Shown in pieces: positions 57,401 to 64,000 of a DNA stretch of 64,000 nucleotides (within the stretch, counting starts at the first letter, position 1; every line of letters begins with the position of its first letter). Under the pieces are notes generated by a model. It saw only the letters and a list, made by a program, of their open reading frames with translations, was not told the origin of the DNA and did no database searches. The stretch lies in the NCBI GenBank assembly GCA_017399145.1, contig JAFQEG010000010.1:1-64000 (forward strand), given 5' to 3'. The position numbers and the translations under genes were made by a program. The DNA comes from Clostridia bacterium (GTDB lineage Bacteria > Bacillota > Clostridia > Oscillospirales > CAG-272).

Positions 57401-57752
57401 TTTACACCTCGCAAGCAACTTGTCCTAAATCGGAAAAATTCTTCATTTAGTATATATTTAGTATATAATATAAGCGTATAAATTTCAATAAAATGCGCAA
57501 AATCCATACTGTAAAATCAATTTTTTTATAAAAAATAATTTGTATCAAGATAAGCTTCATTGCAATTAATACAGAAAGCTACAAACACAATGCAAAATCT
57601 CTGTTAGAAAAGTCAGTGTAAAAATAATTCAATACACGATATAATTAAATAAAAAGCTTTCCATATAAAATAACTTCCACTTTTGGAGCTTTTTCCAAAA
57701 ACAAGACACTCAAAATTCCATAAAAATTCCATGTTTTTATGGAAAAAGTGCG

Positions 57753-57872
57753 ACAAAAAAGGGAACAAGCTGGGGCTCATTCCCTGTGTTTATAAAAGGT
57801 GCGGGCAGCCAACTATCACAGCCCCCGCTTTAGATACAGCACCTTGCTCTATCTAGTGTCAAACAGGATGAC
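57753..57872 (-). ncRNA. probable small structured RNA, about 120 nt
   Basis: Downstream of a consensus promoter (57879-57907) the minus strand folds as AGTGTCA/TGACACT. Then a GGTGC...GCACC stem encloses GCGGG...CCCGC, followed by a terminator GGGAA...TTCCC with a U run (57755-57760). There is no open frame with a ribosome site. It lies after the rubrerythrin terminator, in the same arrangement as the 55.6-kb RNA. Class unknown. Confidence 0.62.
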
Positions 57873-57878
57873 ACTTAT

Positions 57879-57907
57879 ATTATATACCACGAATGCACAT
57901 TTGTCAA
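57879..57907 (-). promoter_or_regulatory. consensus promoter for the 57.8-kb small RNA
   Basis: Minus strand TTGACA (57902-57907), 17-bp spacer, TATAAT (57879-57884). Confidence 0.82.
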
Positions 57908-57916
57908 CCCAAAACA

Positions 57917-57943
57917 AAAGGGCAGATTTCTCTGCCCTTTTTC
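57917..57943 (-). terminator. terminator of the rubrerythrin gene (constant-loop type)
   Basis: AAAGGGCAGA-TTTC-TCTGCCCTTT, immediately after the stop codon. Confidence 0.85.
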
Positions 57944-57944
57944 T

Positions 57945-58490
57945 TTAGTTAAAATATCTCTTAAGAAGTCCCTCGAATGCCTTGCCGTGTCTTGCCTCAT
58001 CTCTTGCCATTTCATGAACTGTGTCGTGAATAGCATCAAGATTTTGAGCCTTAGCCATCTTAGCAAGCTCAAACTTGCCGAGTGTTGCGCCGTTTTCAGC
58101 CTCAACTCTTAATTCAAGATTCTTCTTTGTGCTATCAGTAACAACCTCGCCAAGAAGCTCTGCAAACTTTGCAGCATGCTCAGCCTCCTCCCAAGCAGCC
58201 TTCTCGTAGTAAAGACCGATTTCAGGATAGCCCTCTCTGTGAGCAACTCTAGCCATTGCAAGATACATACCAACCTCTGTGCACTCACCCATAAAGTTAG
58301 CACGAAGACCCTCAATAATTTCTGGGTCAACACCCTTAGCTACACCGAGAATGTGCTCAGCAGCCCAAGTGTAATTGTTTTCTGTTACCTCATTGAATTT
58401 TGCACCGGGAACACCACATTGTGGGCACTTTTCAGGTGCACTATCTCCCTCGTGAACGTAACCGCAAACTGGACATACAAACTTTTTCAT
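57945..58490 (-). CDS. reverse rubrerythrin
   Basis: A 181-residue peroxide-detoxifying protein with the rubredoxin domain at the N-terminus (CPVCG...CPQCG, 6-29), followed by the four-helix di-iron domain with Glu and His ligands ([37 protein letters not shown]). That domain order defines reverse rubrerythrins, which reduce H2O2 and O2 in anaerobes. It lies directly downstream of the PerR-type regulator, a functional pair. Confidence 0.92.
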   Translation of the reverse strand: MKKFVCPVCGYVHEGDSAPEKCPQCGVPGAKFNEVTENNYTWAAEHILGVAKGVDPEIIEGLRANFMGECTEVGMYLAMARVAHREGYPEIGLYYEKAAWEEAEHAAKFAELLGEVVTDSTKKNLELRVEAENGATLGKFELAKMAKAQNLDAIHDTVHEMARDEARHGKAFEGLLKRYFN

Positions 58491-58530
58491 AATTTTTTCT
58501 CCTTTATGTAAATAAAAATTTTAAGCTAAA

Positions 58531-58896
58531 TTATTTCTTGTTGCACTTGGCACATAAGCCATAGTAAACAACCCTTTGATTTTCAACCAAGAACCCAGCC
58601 TTAGAAGGCTCTGAATCCTCCAAAATAAGTGGAAAATCAAAAATCTCCTTGCACCCCTCGCAAACGAAGTGAGCATGGTCGGCAGTAAAGCCATCATAGT
58701 AAACACACTTGTCCGAGGTTTCCACAGAAATTATTTCCTTGTCCTCAATAAGCTGAGCAAGATTTCTGTAAACCGTACCTAGACTAATATTTGGAATTTT
58801 CTCACGAACAGCATCATAAATTTGAGTTGCACTGTAATGATGCCTTTTCGAACGAAGAAAATCCAAAATAGCGGTTCTTTGCTTTGTAACTCTCAT
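58531..58896 (-). CDS. Fur-family repressor, PerR-like
   Basis: About 121 residues from MRVTKQRTAI (GGGAGAG upstream). Winged helix (RHHYSATQIYDAV, SLGTVYRNLAQL), the Fur metal histidines (HAHFVCEGC) and structural zinc cysteines (CEGC, CAKC). The adjacent reverse rubrerythrin and the PerR-type box in its promoter favour PerR over Fur. Peroxide would oxidise the metal-site histidines and release the repressor. Confidence 0.88.
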   Translation of the reverse strand: MRVTKQRTAILDFLRSKRHHYSATQIYDAVREKIPNISLGTVYRNLAQLIEDKEIISVETSDKCVYYDGFTADHAHFVCEGCKEIFDFPLILEDSEPSKAGFLVENQRVVYYGLCAKCNKK

Positions 58897-58921
58897 ATGC
58901 TCTCCCTTCAAATTTCCTTAT

Positions 58922-58970
58922 TAGTAATGATTACTATTATCATTATACACATCAAGCCCTACTTTGTCAA
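58922..58970 (-). promoter_or_regulatory. promoter with a PerR-type box
   Basis: Minus strand TTGACA (58965-58970), 17 bp, TATAAT (58942-58947). A perfect 7-1-7 inverted repeat TAGTAAT-C-ATTACTA (58922-58936) lies just downstream of the -10, close to the PerR/Fur consensus, so the gene is probably autoregulated. Confidence 0.88.
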
Positions 58971-59169
58971 TACCTTTTTTGAAAAAATTTAAAAATATCA
59001 CTTAACCAAACGAAACGCCTCTATTCCCTTTTGCCAAAGTCCATTCCCTGACTACGCCACAAGGGCACCCTTGTCGAGCACGCCTTTATTCCCTCTCTAC
59101 TCTTGCCTCCCCTCCGCACCCCTCCACCATTCCTTGACTCCCCTTCACACACCCCCACCCTTCTTTGCT

Positions 59170-59230
59170 TGCCTCCCATTGTCAGCGGGAGGTGGCACGG
59201 CAAAGCCGTGACGGAGGGGTAGTCCAACCC
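59170..59230. repeat. two-hairpin repeat, copy C
   Basis: GCCTCCC...GGGAGG hairpin, then CACGGC-AAA-GCCGTG, then ACGGAGGGGTAG: the same architecture as the copies next to mnmG and typA. The interval 58971-59576 has no gene: C-rich plus strand, this repeat, one composite repeat and one palindrome. Confidence 0.82.
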
Positions 59231-59292
59231 AAGCAAGAGGATTCTCCCTTAAAATTTTCATTAATTTTCATCAATTCAAATCCTAGCCTGCG

Positions 59293-59464
59293 TTTCCACC
59301 CTCAAAATTCATTTCCCCACACCCTTCAATCCAAATCCAAGCCTGCGTTTCTCTTTTTTGCTAGCTTTTTTCTCTTCCGCATGGCGATTGAACGATAAGA
59401 GAAAAAAGCGAACCTTAACCGTGTGGTAATGTGGGAAACCCCGTTTTCCATATTTCCATACACA
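59293..59464. repeat. composite ~170-bp repeat, copy 1
   Basis: Begins TTTCCACCCTCAAAAT, continues through CTAGC-rich GCCTGCGTTTCTC, a 14-bp hairpin CTTTTTTCTCTT/AAGAGAAAAAAGCG around a CGCATGGCG loop, and ends in the 43-bp palindrome. Further copies at 60644-60875 (with an internal duplication) and 62724-62892. Confidence 0.85.
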
Positions 59465-59494
59465 AGAAACGAACACCTACCACCAAACCAAACC

Positions 59495-59536
59495 CTGTGG
59501 TAATGTGGTAAGTCTCACTTTCCATATTTCCACACA
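59495..59536. repeat. imperfect palindrome, copy 3
   Basis: Stand-alone copy of the TGTGGTAATGTGG...CCATATTTCCACACA palindrome, 31 bases after composite copy 1. Confidence 0.8.
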
Positions 59537-59576
59537 ATAGCCAAAGACAAACAAAAAAGGTAGCCGAAGCTACCCT

Positions 59577-60323
59577 TTAAATATCAAGCTTAATAAACAA
59601 TCCGTAATGGTCACTAGGATATTTGCCCTCAATTTTTTCGTCAAGCAACTTTAATGAAATAGGCTTAATCCCCTCATTGATAAAGCAATAATCAATGTGT
59701 GCGTCATCAACTGTACCATAGCCGTGATAGGTGGTGTCCCAGTTTTTCTCGGTAACTGCATTCACATCGACAAAATGCTTAGTCATCTCACCATAGCCGA
59801 CGCTAGATGGAGTCATATTAAAATCCCCTGTTACAAAGGTAGGATTTTGAGAAATTTTCTTACTATATTCATATATAAGCTTAGCGCTATCAACCTGACC
59901 CTTGTCCCCAAAGCCAAAGTGAGTATTCATAAAGGTGAACACCTTGCCACTTTCAATATGCTTTAAAATGACGTACTCACACATTCGCCAGCAATTGTAA
60001 AGAGAATCCCACCCACGAGACTCAACCTCGGGAGTGTCCGAAAGCCAAAAATACCCCTTGTCAACGCATTCAAACTTGTCCCTTTTCCAAAGAATAGGAG
60101 CACTCTCTAGCTGTTCCTTGGCACGATACTTGTTAAACATTTCATACTCAGGATAAAGATTAGCAATCTCCTCCTCCCAAGGCACAGTAAATTCTTGAAA
60201 GCCAATTAGATCGGCATCATATTTGCTAGTAACCCTAGCAAGCCTAGGGGCACGTTCCTTAATTGAGTGTCCGTCCTTGTCGTCACAACATCTAATATTG
60301 AAGCTAATAATCTTAATTTCCAT
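59577..60323 (-). CDS. endonuclease/exonuclease/phosphatase family protein
   Basis: A 248-residue member of the DNase I-like/sphingomyelinase superfamily: FNIRC at the N-terminus, GFQEF (metal Glu), NTHFG, TGDFNM, IDYCFI and the final SDHYGLF with the catalytic His. It may hydrolyse a phosphodiester or a phospholipid; the substrate is not evident. No signal peptide. Its start overlaps the previous small gene by 11 bases. Confidence 0.85.
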   Translation of the reverse strand: MEIKIISFNIRCCDDKDGHSIKERAPRLARVTSKYDADLIGFQEFTVPWEEEIANLYPEYEMFNKYRAKEQLESAPILWKRDKFECVDKGYFWLSDTPEVESRGWDSLYNCWRMCEYVILKHIESGKVFTFMNTHFGFGDKGQVDSAKLIYEYSKKISQNPTFVTGDFNMTPSSVGYGEMTKHFVDVNAVTEKNWDTTYHGYGTVDDAHIDYCFINEGIKPISLKLLDEKIEGKYPSDHYGLFIKLDI

Positions 60324-60510
60324 AATAATCCCCCAAATCCTTGTTATCGATACCCATTTTAGCCTTTAAATCCCCATAGCTTTTGTCATATTGAGCCTTG
60401 CTAATCGCACCTCGCAAAAGAAACGAATCAAGAGTCGCCTTCTGCGACAAAAATAGCTGAAGCTTCTTTTCCTTTTCTGAAAGAGCTTGCCAATTTATCT
60501 CATTTTCCAT
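60313..60510 (-). CDS. small conserved-looking protein, unknown function
   Basis: About 65 residues from MENEINWQAL. Two predicted helices with LSEKEKKLQLFLSQKATL and GAISKAQYDKSYGDLKAKMG. The AISKAQYDKS.GDLKxKMG pattern occurs in small Clostridia proteins that lack a known role. It overlaps the downstream nuclease-like gene, so they are co-translated. Confidence 0.62.
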   Translation of the reverse strand: MENEINWQALSEKEKKLQLFLSQKATLDSFLLRGAISKAQYDKSYGDLKAKMGIDNKDLGDYYGN

Positions 60511-60643
60511 AGTCACACATCCTAACTAAATACTACTTATATATTACCATAAGCAAAATATAAATACAATAGAAAAAGGTGAAAAAGCTACCTTTTAACA
60601 TTTTCTCTCTCTTGCCCTACCCGCTCACACCCTATATCCACCA

Positions 60644-60875
60644 TTTCCACCCTCAAAATCCATTTCATAAACCCTTCAATCCAATTCCTAGCCTGCGTCT
60701 TTGTCTTGTCTTCTCCAGTCACCATTTTTCAGACCCTCTTCAATCCAATTCCTAGCCTGCGTTTCTCTTTTTTGCTAGCTTTTTTCTCTTCCGCATGGCG
60801 ACTGAACGATAAGAGAAAAAAGCGTTCCTTCTCGTGTGGTAATGTGGGAAACCTTGTTTTCCATATTTCCACACA
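60644..60875. repeat. composite ~170-bp repeat, copy 2, internally duplicated
   Basis: The CCAATTCCTAGCCTGCGT segment occurs twice (about 60681 and 60745). The hairpin and the 43-bp palindrome (60834-60875) then follow as in copy 1. The rest of 60511-60986 holds no gene. Confidence 0.83.
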
Positions 60876-60924
60876 AATGAAAACCAAAAAGCCTTAGGCT
60901 AATTTAGGGTAATTTGTAAGCATG

Positions 60925-60953
60925 TTGACAAAGTTAACTATATATGATATTAT
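60925..60953 (+). promoter_or_regulatory. promoter of the large secreted protein gene
   Basis: TTGACA (60925-60930), 17-bp spacer, TATTAT (60948-60953). Confidence 0.8.
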
Positions 60954-60986
60954 GACTGTGTACATATATTTGTCTAGGGAGTTAAA

Positions 60987-62273
60987 ATGAAAAGAAAAAG
61001 TATACTGTTTTTAACCCTTTTAGCTATGACCCTTTGTGTTTTTGCAATCGTTATAGGCGCAAGTGACATATATTCCAATCTTATAGAGCCAGGCGAAAAT
61101 GGAGAGAAACCAATTGTCTCCTTCCTGGGATATTCAACAAGCGAGGAAGGGGCTGTTTGCGTTGGCTATTGCATCAATAACGAAGCGTTGTCAAACTACG
61201 AAAAGGCAACAGGCACCACGCTTAAATATGGACTTGTAGTAGCACGCAAGGATTCTTTTGAGGGTAACCTACCCCTTGACTCTATGGGAGAAATCCTCGA
61301 GAAAAATAAGGGAAAGGTGGCAGTGGTTAATTTTGAGCAAAGAATTGACGACGTAATAGCAATTCTTTCAACATTACCAAGCGAACAGCTTGACAGTTAC
61401 CTTGTAATGAGCCTTTTTGTGGTGGATTCTCAAAAGGGCGTAATCTATGTAGGAAAGGAAGCTTCCTCAATAGGACCGGAGTCCATCACCTTTAACGAAA
61501 TAAAACAAGGCTTGCCACCAACACCGGCTAAGCCAATTATAAGAGAAACCACTATAAACGGAATAACCTATTCCACAAACGGCACAACCGGGCCTGCCTG
61601 GGACAGAATAAAGCAAATGAATTATTCAAATTCAGTATATAATACAGGTAGCTACAAAACTGACAAGGAGCTAAAGGGCTCTGGTTTGTTTGACAGAGGA
61701 ATACTAGGCAAGGCACAATTAATAGCCTTAGGTGGTAGCCTTATAAATATGCCCGCCGCATCTGCTTTTATGAGTCACTATCTTAAGAATACAGGAGAGG
61801 ATTACACCATAAATGTAAGCGATTTCTTGAGTAATGACACAGGAGCATTGTCTAATAGAAATAAGGCAATAAATAACGCACTAAGAGCAGCGGAACAGCT
61901 TGCTATGGAGGGCGAGACCATAACAATAAATCAGCTTGCTGAGGGACACCCAATGCAAAATAGCCTTGCCACCCAAAACTGGCAATACGCAATCGGCTCA
62001 TACTTCGACGACGTCGACGTTATCAATCTAACCGTCACCGAGGAAAACGGAGTAAAAACCTACACAGCCGATATAAAATATATGGTAACCGACTTTTATA
62101 ACTGGGACACAAACGACACTTATAAATTCAAGCAAATCGTTTCCCCCCACGAGCTCCACGAGCTCCACAAAGCAGGCATGGCAAAAGAATTCACCAGCTA
62201 CGGCGAAATCACCTACTCAGCCATCACCTGGACCGAGGGCACCGACGCTTCAACCATCGAAAACTTAAAATAA
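60987..62273 (+). CDS. secreted protein of unknown function
   Basis: 428 residues. Signal peptide (KRKSILFLTLLAMTLCVFAIVIGAS) with likely cleavage near 25. Residues 40-175 form a beta-rich domain (SFLGYSTSEEGAVCVGY, VAVVNFEQRIDD). A second domain (about 190-428) includes YSTNGTTGPAWDRI, GKAQLIALGGSLINMP and a final YGEITYSAITW. Short-chain sequences such as DVDVINLTVTEENGVKTYTADIKYMVTDFYNWD suggest beta strands. I recognise no family. It is monocistronic, with its own promoter and a modified terminator. Confidence 0.72.
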   Translation: MKRKSILFLTLLAMTLCVFAIVIGASDIYSNLIEPGENGEKPIVSFLGYSTSEEGAVCVGYCINNEALSNYEKATGTTLKYGLVVARKDSFEGNLPLDSMGEILEKNKGKVAVVNFEQRIDDVIAILSTLPSEQLDSYLVMSLFVVDSQKGVIYVGKEASSIGPESITFNEIKQGLPPTPAKPIIRETTINGITYSTNGTTGPAWDRIKQMNYSNSVYNTGSYKTDKELKGSGLFDRGILGKAQLIALGGSLINMPAASAFMSHYLKNTGEDYTINVSDFLSNDTGALSNRNKAINNALRAAEQLAMEGETITINQLAEGHPMQNSLATQNWQYAIGSYFDDVDVINLTVTEENGVKTYTADIKYMVTDFYNWDTNDTYKFKQIVSPHELHELHKAGMAKEFTSYGEITYSAITWTEGTDASTIENLK

Positions 62274-62347
62274 AAAGGACAGATTTTGATATACACCCCA
62301 AAAGTTAGACACTTTTGGGGTGCATATCACATTCTCTGTCTTTTTTT
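62273..62347 (+). terminator. terminator whose loop carries an IS3-like palindrome
   Basis: Outer stem AAAGGACAGA ... TCTGTCTTTTT matches the constant-loop terminators of this region. In the loop position sits a ~42-bp near-perfect palindrome (about 62287-62329) beginning TGATATACACCCCAAAAGT and ending ACTTTTGGGGTGCATATCA. Confidence 0.78.
62287..62329. mobile_element. end-to-end IS3-like inverted repeats, no transposase
   Basis: The TGA...TCA termini and the CACCCCAAAAGTTAGACA motif resemble IS3-family (IS150-type) ends. The two ends face each other with almost nothing between them, as in a minimal MITE or a deletion remnant. No clear target duplication is seen. Confidence 0.55.
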
Positions 62348-62518
62348 ATTCTACACGTGCTTGTAATTTTTTACTAAAATTATTCCACTCTTTCACTTCA
62401 AACCTAGCACAGACACGATCTCTCCACTATTGTCTTGCAAGGATTTTGCCACAAAGAAACGCCTCGACCTTTCCCACCTCCTTGTCTCCCCTTGTAAGAC
62501 ACCACTCCTCCCATCTTG

Positions 62519-62578
62519 CCTCCCCTTGTCAGTGGAAGGTGGCACGGCAAAGCCGTGACGGAGGGGTAGTCTAACCCT
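62519..62578. repeat. two-hairpin repeat, copy D
   Basis: Same layout as copy C (59170-59230), 4-bp differences in the first stem; ends GGAGGGGTAGTCTAACCC. Confidence 0.82.
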
Positions 62579-62581
62579 TGC

Positions 62582-62650
62582 CTCGCAAGGACTTCATCAC
62601 GAAGTGACTTCATCGCATAGCGATTTCACCCACCAAAGGTGGATTTCATT
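62582..62650. repeat. tandem micro-hairpin array, copy 3 (short)
   Basis: CTTGC-like start, then TCAC-GAA-GTGA, TCGC-ATA-GCGA and CCACC-AAA-GGTGG units separated by CTTCA/TTTCA. The interval 62274-63462 carries only repeats and palindromes; no convincing gene is present on either strand. Confidence 0.82.
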
Positions 62651-62723
62651 ATTCTCCCCCTTTCCCCGCCCCTTGATTCTTTCCGTTCCCACCCATTTTC
62701 CTAAGTCTTCTCCTGCCCCACCG

Positions 62724-62892
62724 TTTCCACCCTCAAAATCTATTTCACAATCCCTTCAATCCAAATCCTAGCCTGCGTTTCTCTTTTTTGCTAGCTTTTT
62801 TCTCTTCCGCATGGCGACTGAACGATAAGAGAAAAAAGCGAACTCTATCGTGTGGTAATGGGGAAACCCCGTTTTCCATATTTCCATACACA
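62724..62892. repeat. composite ~170-bp repeat, copy 3
   Basis: Nearly identical to copy 1; ends in the palindrome (62850-62892). A further lone palindrome follows at 62933-62964. Confidence 0.85.
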
Positions 62893-63384
62893 AAAAGCAA
62901 ACAACTACTACCCAACCAAACCCTGTGGTAATGTGGGAAGTCTCACTTTCCATATTTCCACACAGCAAGCACAACCTATATTTCCACATAACACACAAAA
63001 ACTCTTTCACTAACTCCTTCCCTAGCACCTAACAACACATTCCCCCAACTGCCGACCACAACGTCTTGCTTTCTGACCTTATGACCTATACTTTTGCTTC
63101 GTCACTTCTTTTTTTGCTAGATTATCTACTTCTGCACACGGCACTACCCTTTAAAAGACCCAAATACCTTTACCTCATCACTTTTTTGCTGTTAAATTTC
63201 TTGCTACTATGCCAAGCGCAACCGCTTGAATATTCTTACACCTCTCTGTGCGCAGGCAACCACAAATAGAGATTTTTTACAACATCTAAAAAGGTTGACA
63301 AGTCAACAAACATAAAAACAACCAATATAACCTACATTTCAAAGACCTATTTCTTAAACCCCATTTTAAAAACATACCCAAAAC

Positions 63385-63417
63385 AAAACTCCGTGAGGAA
63401 TAACCTCACGGAGTTTT
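63385..63417 (-). terminator. terminator of the membrane protein gene at the right edge
   Basis: AAAACTCCGTGAGG / CCTCACGGAGTTTT, 14-bp perfect stem with a 5-nt loop. Confidence 0.88.
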
Positions 63418-63462
63418 AATTCATTATTACTATTACTAGACTAAATCGCCCTATTAAATGCA

Positions 63463-64000
63463 CTACCCAACAAGCCCCATAACCCAAGGCGCAATGAGAG
63501 TACAACCATAAGCAACACCTATGGCTAAAGCGACAAACACAGGCAATAAATACCATTTAGGCGCGTTGCCATACATTGATTTTGCTTTCTCAAGGCTTTT
63601 CTCGTCTATATAGAAGAGTGCTTTGCCATAATCATCATAATAAACAGGCTCGCTTGCCTTGTCGTACTCTTCGTTAGTCACTAATTCTTCACATGACTGA
63701 GGAATATTGCCACCAACCACAGACACAATGCGTCGCAAGGGCATATTGTCCTTTAACAACACGCAGTAAAGCTTGAAGAAAAACCCGCTAAAGCCAAGCT
63801 CTGCAAGGCTTTTTCCGTTTTCCTCGCCCACACAAAAATTAATTAGACGCCTAACTATATTTCCATTTACTTGCTTGTCAACAAAGGAATACAATATGGC
63901 TAAGCAAACACCGATGCAAACGGTCCAAATCACCCAACTTATATCAATGTTTACCGCCGCCGAGGGTATAGCTAACATAGTAAGCACTATCAAATCGCTA
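63463..64000 (-). CDS. membrane protein, 5' end outside the window
   Basis: At least 176 residues are visible; the frame is open to the right edge without a ribosome site, so the gene is probably cut. Two hydrophobic segments (about 15-35 and 150-175 of the visible part) flank a soluble middle region (YDKASEPVYYDDYGKALFYIDEKSLEKAKSMYG). No family recognised. Followed by a strong terminator. Confidence 0.7.
   Translation of the reverse strand, partial: SDLIVLTMLAIPSAAVNIDISWVIWTVCIGVCLAILYSFVDKQVNGNIVRRLINFCVGEENGKSLAELGFSGFFFKLYCVLLKDNMPLRRIVSVVGGNIPQSCEELVTNEEYDKASEPVYYDDYGKALFYIDEKSLEKAKSMYGNAPKWYLLPVFVALAIGVAYGCTLIAPWVMGLVG

Noticed and set aside
59021..59236. Gly/Arg-rich frame in the C-rich intergenic DNA
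   Set aside because: It overlaps a two-hairpin repeat and has no start signals; composition explains the open frame.
63066..63269. 67-codon hydrophobic frame
   Set aside because: TTG start without ribosome site in a gene-free repeat region; Leu/Phe richness follows from T-rich DNA.

Overview
The window comes from a low-GC, anaerobic member of the Bacillota, most likely an uncultured gut Clostridia. The basis is the dnaA-dnaN-recF-remB-gyrB-gyrA block, a PerR-type regulator beside a reverse rubrerythrin, a sigma factor paired with a DUF4367 membrane protein, BspA-type leucine-rich repeat proteins, and several glycoside hydrolases for host or plant glycans (two GH29-like, one GH36, one GH28-like). 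Most genes have strong AGGAGG-like ribosome sites, and several TTGACA-17-TATAAT promoters can be read directly.

Layout. 1-1000: no protein gene; two truncated 3' ends of a tRNA-Ser, each followed by its own terminator, among short palindromic repeats. 1.0-3.7 kb: small proteins and a sigma/DUF4367 pair. 3.8-6.9 kb: a plus-strand operon (lipoprotein phosphoesterase, membrane protein, GH29-like enzyme) with a palindromic operator over its promoter. 7-20.3 kb: a minus-strand information-processing block, pgsA-rimO-recX-recA-lipoprotein-gyrA-gyrB-remB-recF-dnaN-dnaA, with DnaA boxes on both sides of dnaA. 20.5-31.8 kb: cyuA, a small gene, pyrR, a GH28-like gene, mnmG, rlmH, a methionine-gamma-lyase-like gene, a Sel1 protein and typA. 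32-41 kb: deacetylase, esterase/acyltransferase fusion, SGNH hydrolase, two BspA-like proteins. 41-49.5 kb: yqhQ, ruvX, a glmS-acyltransferase-glmM amino-sugar cluster, an oxidoreductase, prmC. 49.5-64 kb: accessory genes separated by repeat-rich DNA, with two probable small RNA genes.

The most unusual signal is structural. Downstream of mnmG and of typA lies a second, tandem copy of the last 24 and 17 codons of the gene. Each copy differs from the working gene only at synonymous positions (11 and 7 by my count), and each is joined to the same ~59-bp two-hairpin repeat at the same junction. The tRNA-Ser fragments at the left edge have a similar order (3' end, terminator, repeats, second 3' end, second terminator). 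This looks like a family of small elements, or scars of larger ones, that settle at conserved gene 3' ends and bring a replacement 3' end with them. Other repeat families are tandem micro-hairpin arrays, a ~43-bp imperfect palindrome in six copies, a ~170-bp composite repeat in three copies, and a terminator with a near-constant loop in four copies. A fifth terminator has an IS3-like palindrome in its loop.

Two intergenic regions (about 55.54-55.69 kb and 57.75-57.87 kb) each carry a consensus promoter, a folded body and an intrinsic terminator, but no reading frame. They are the best candidates for undescribed small RNAs.
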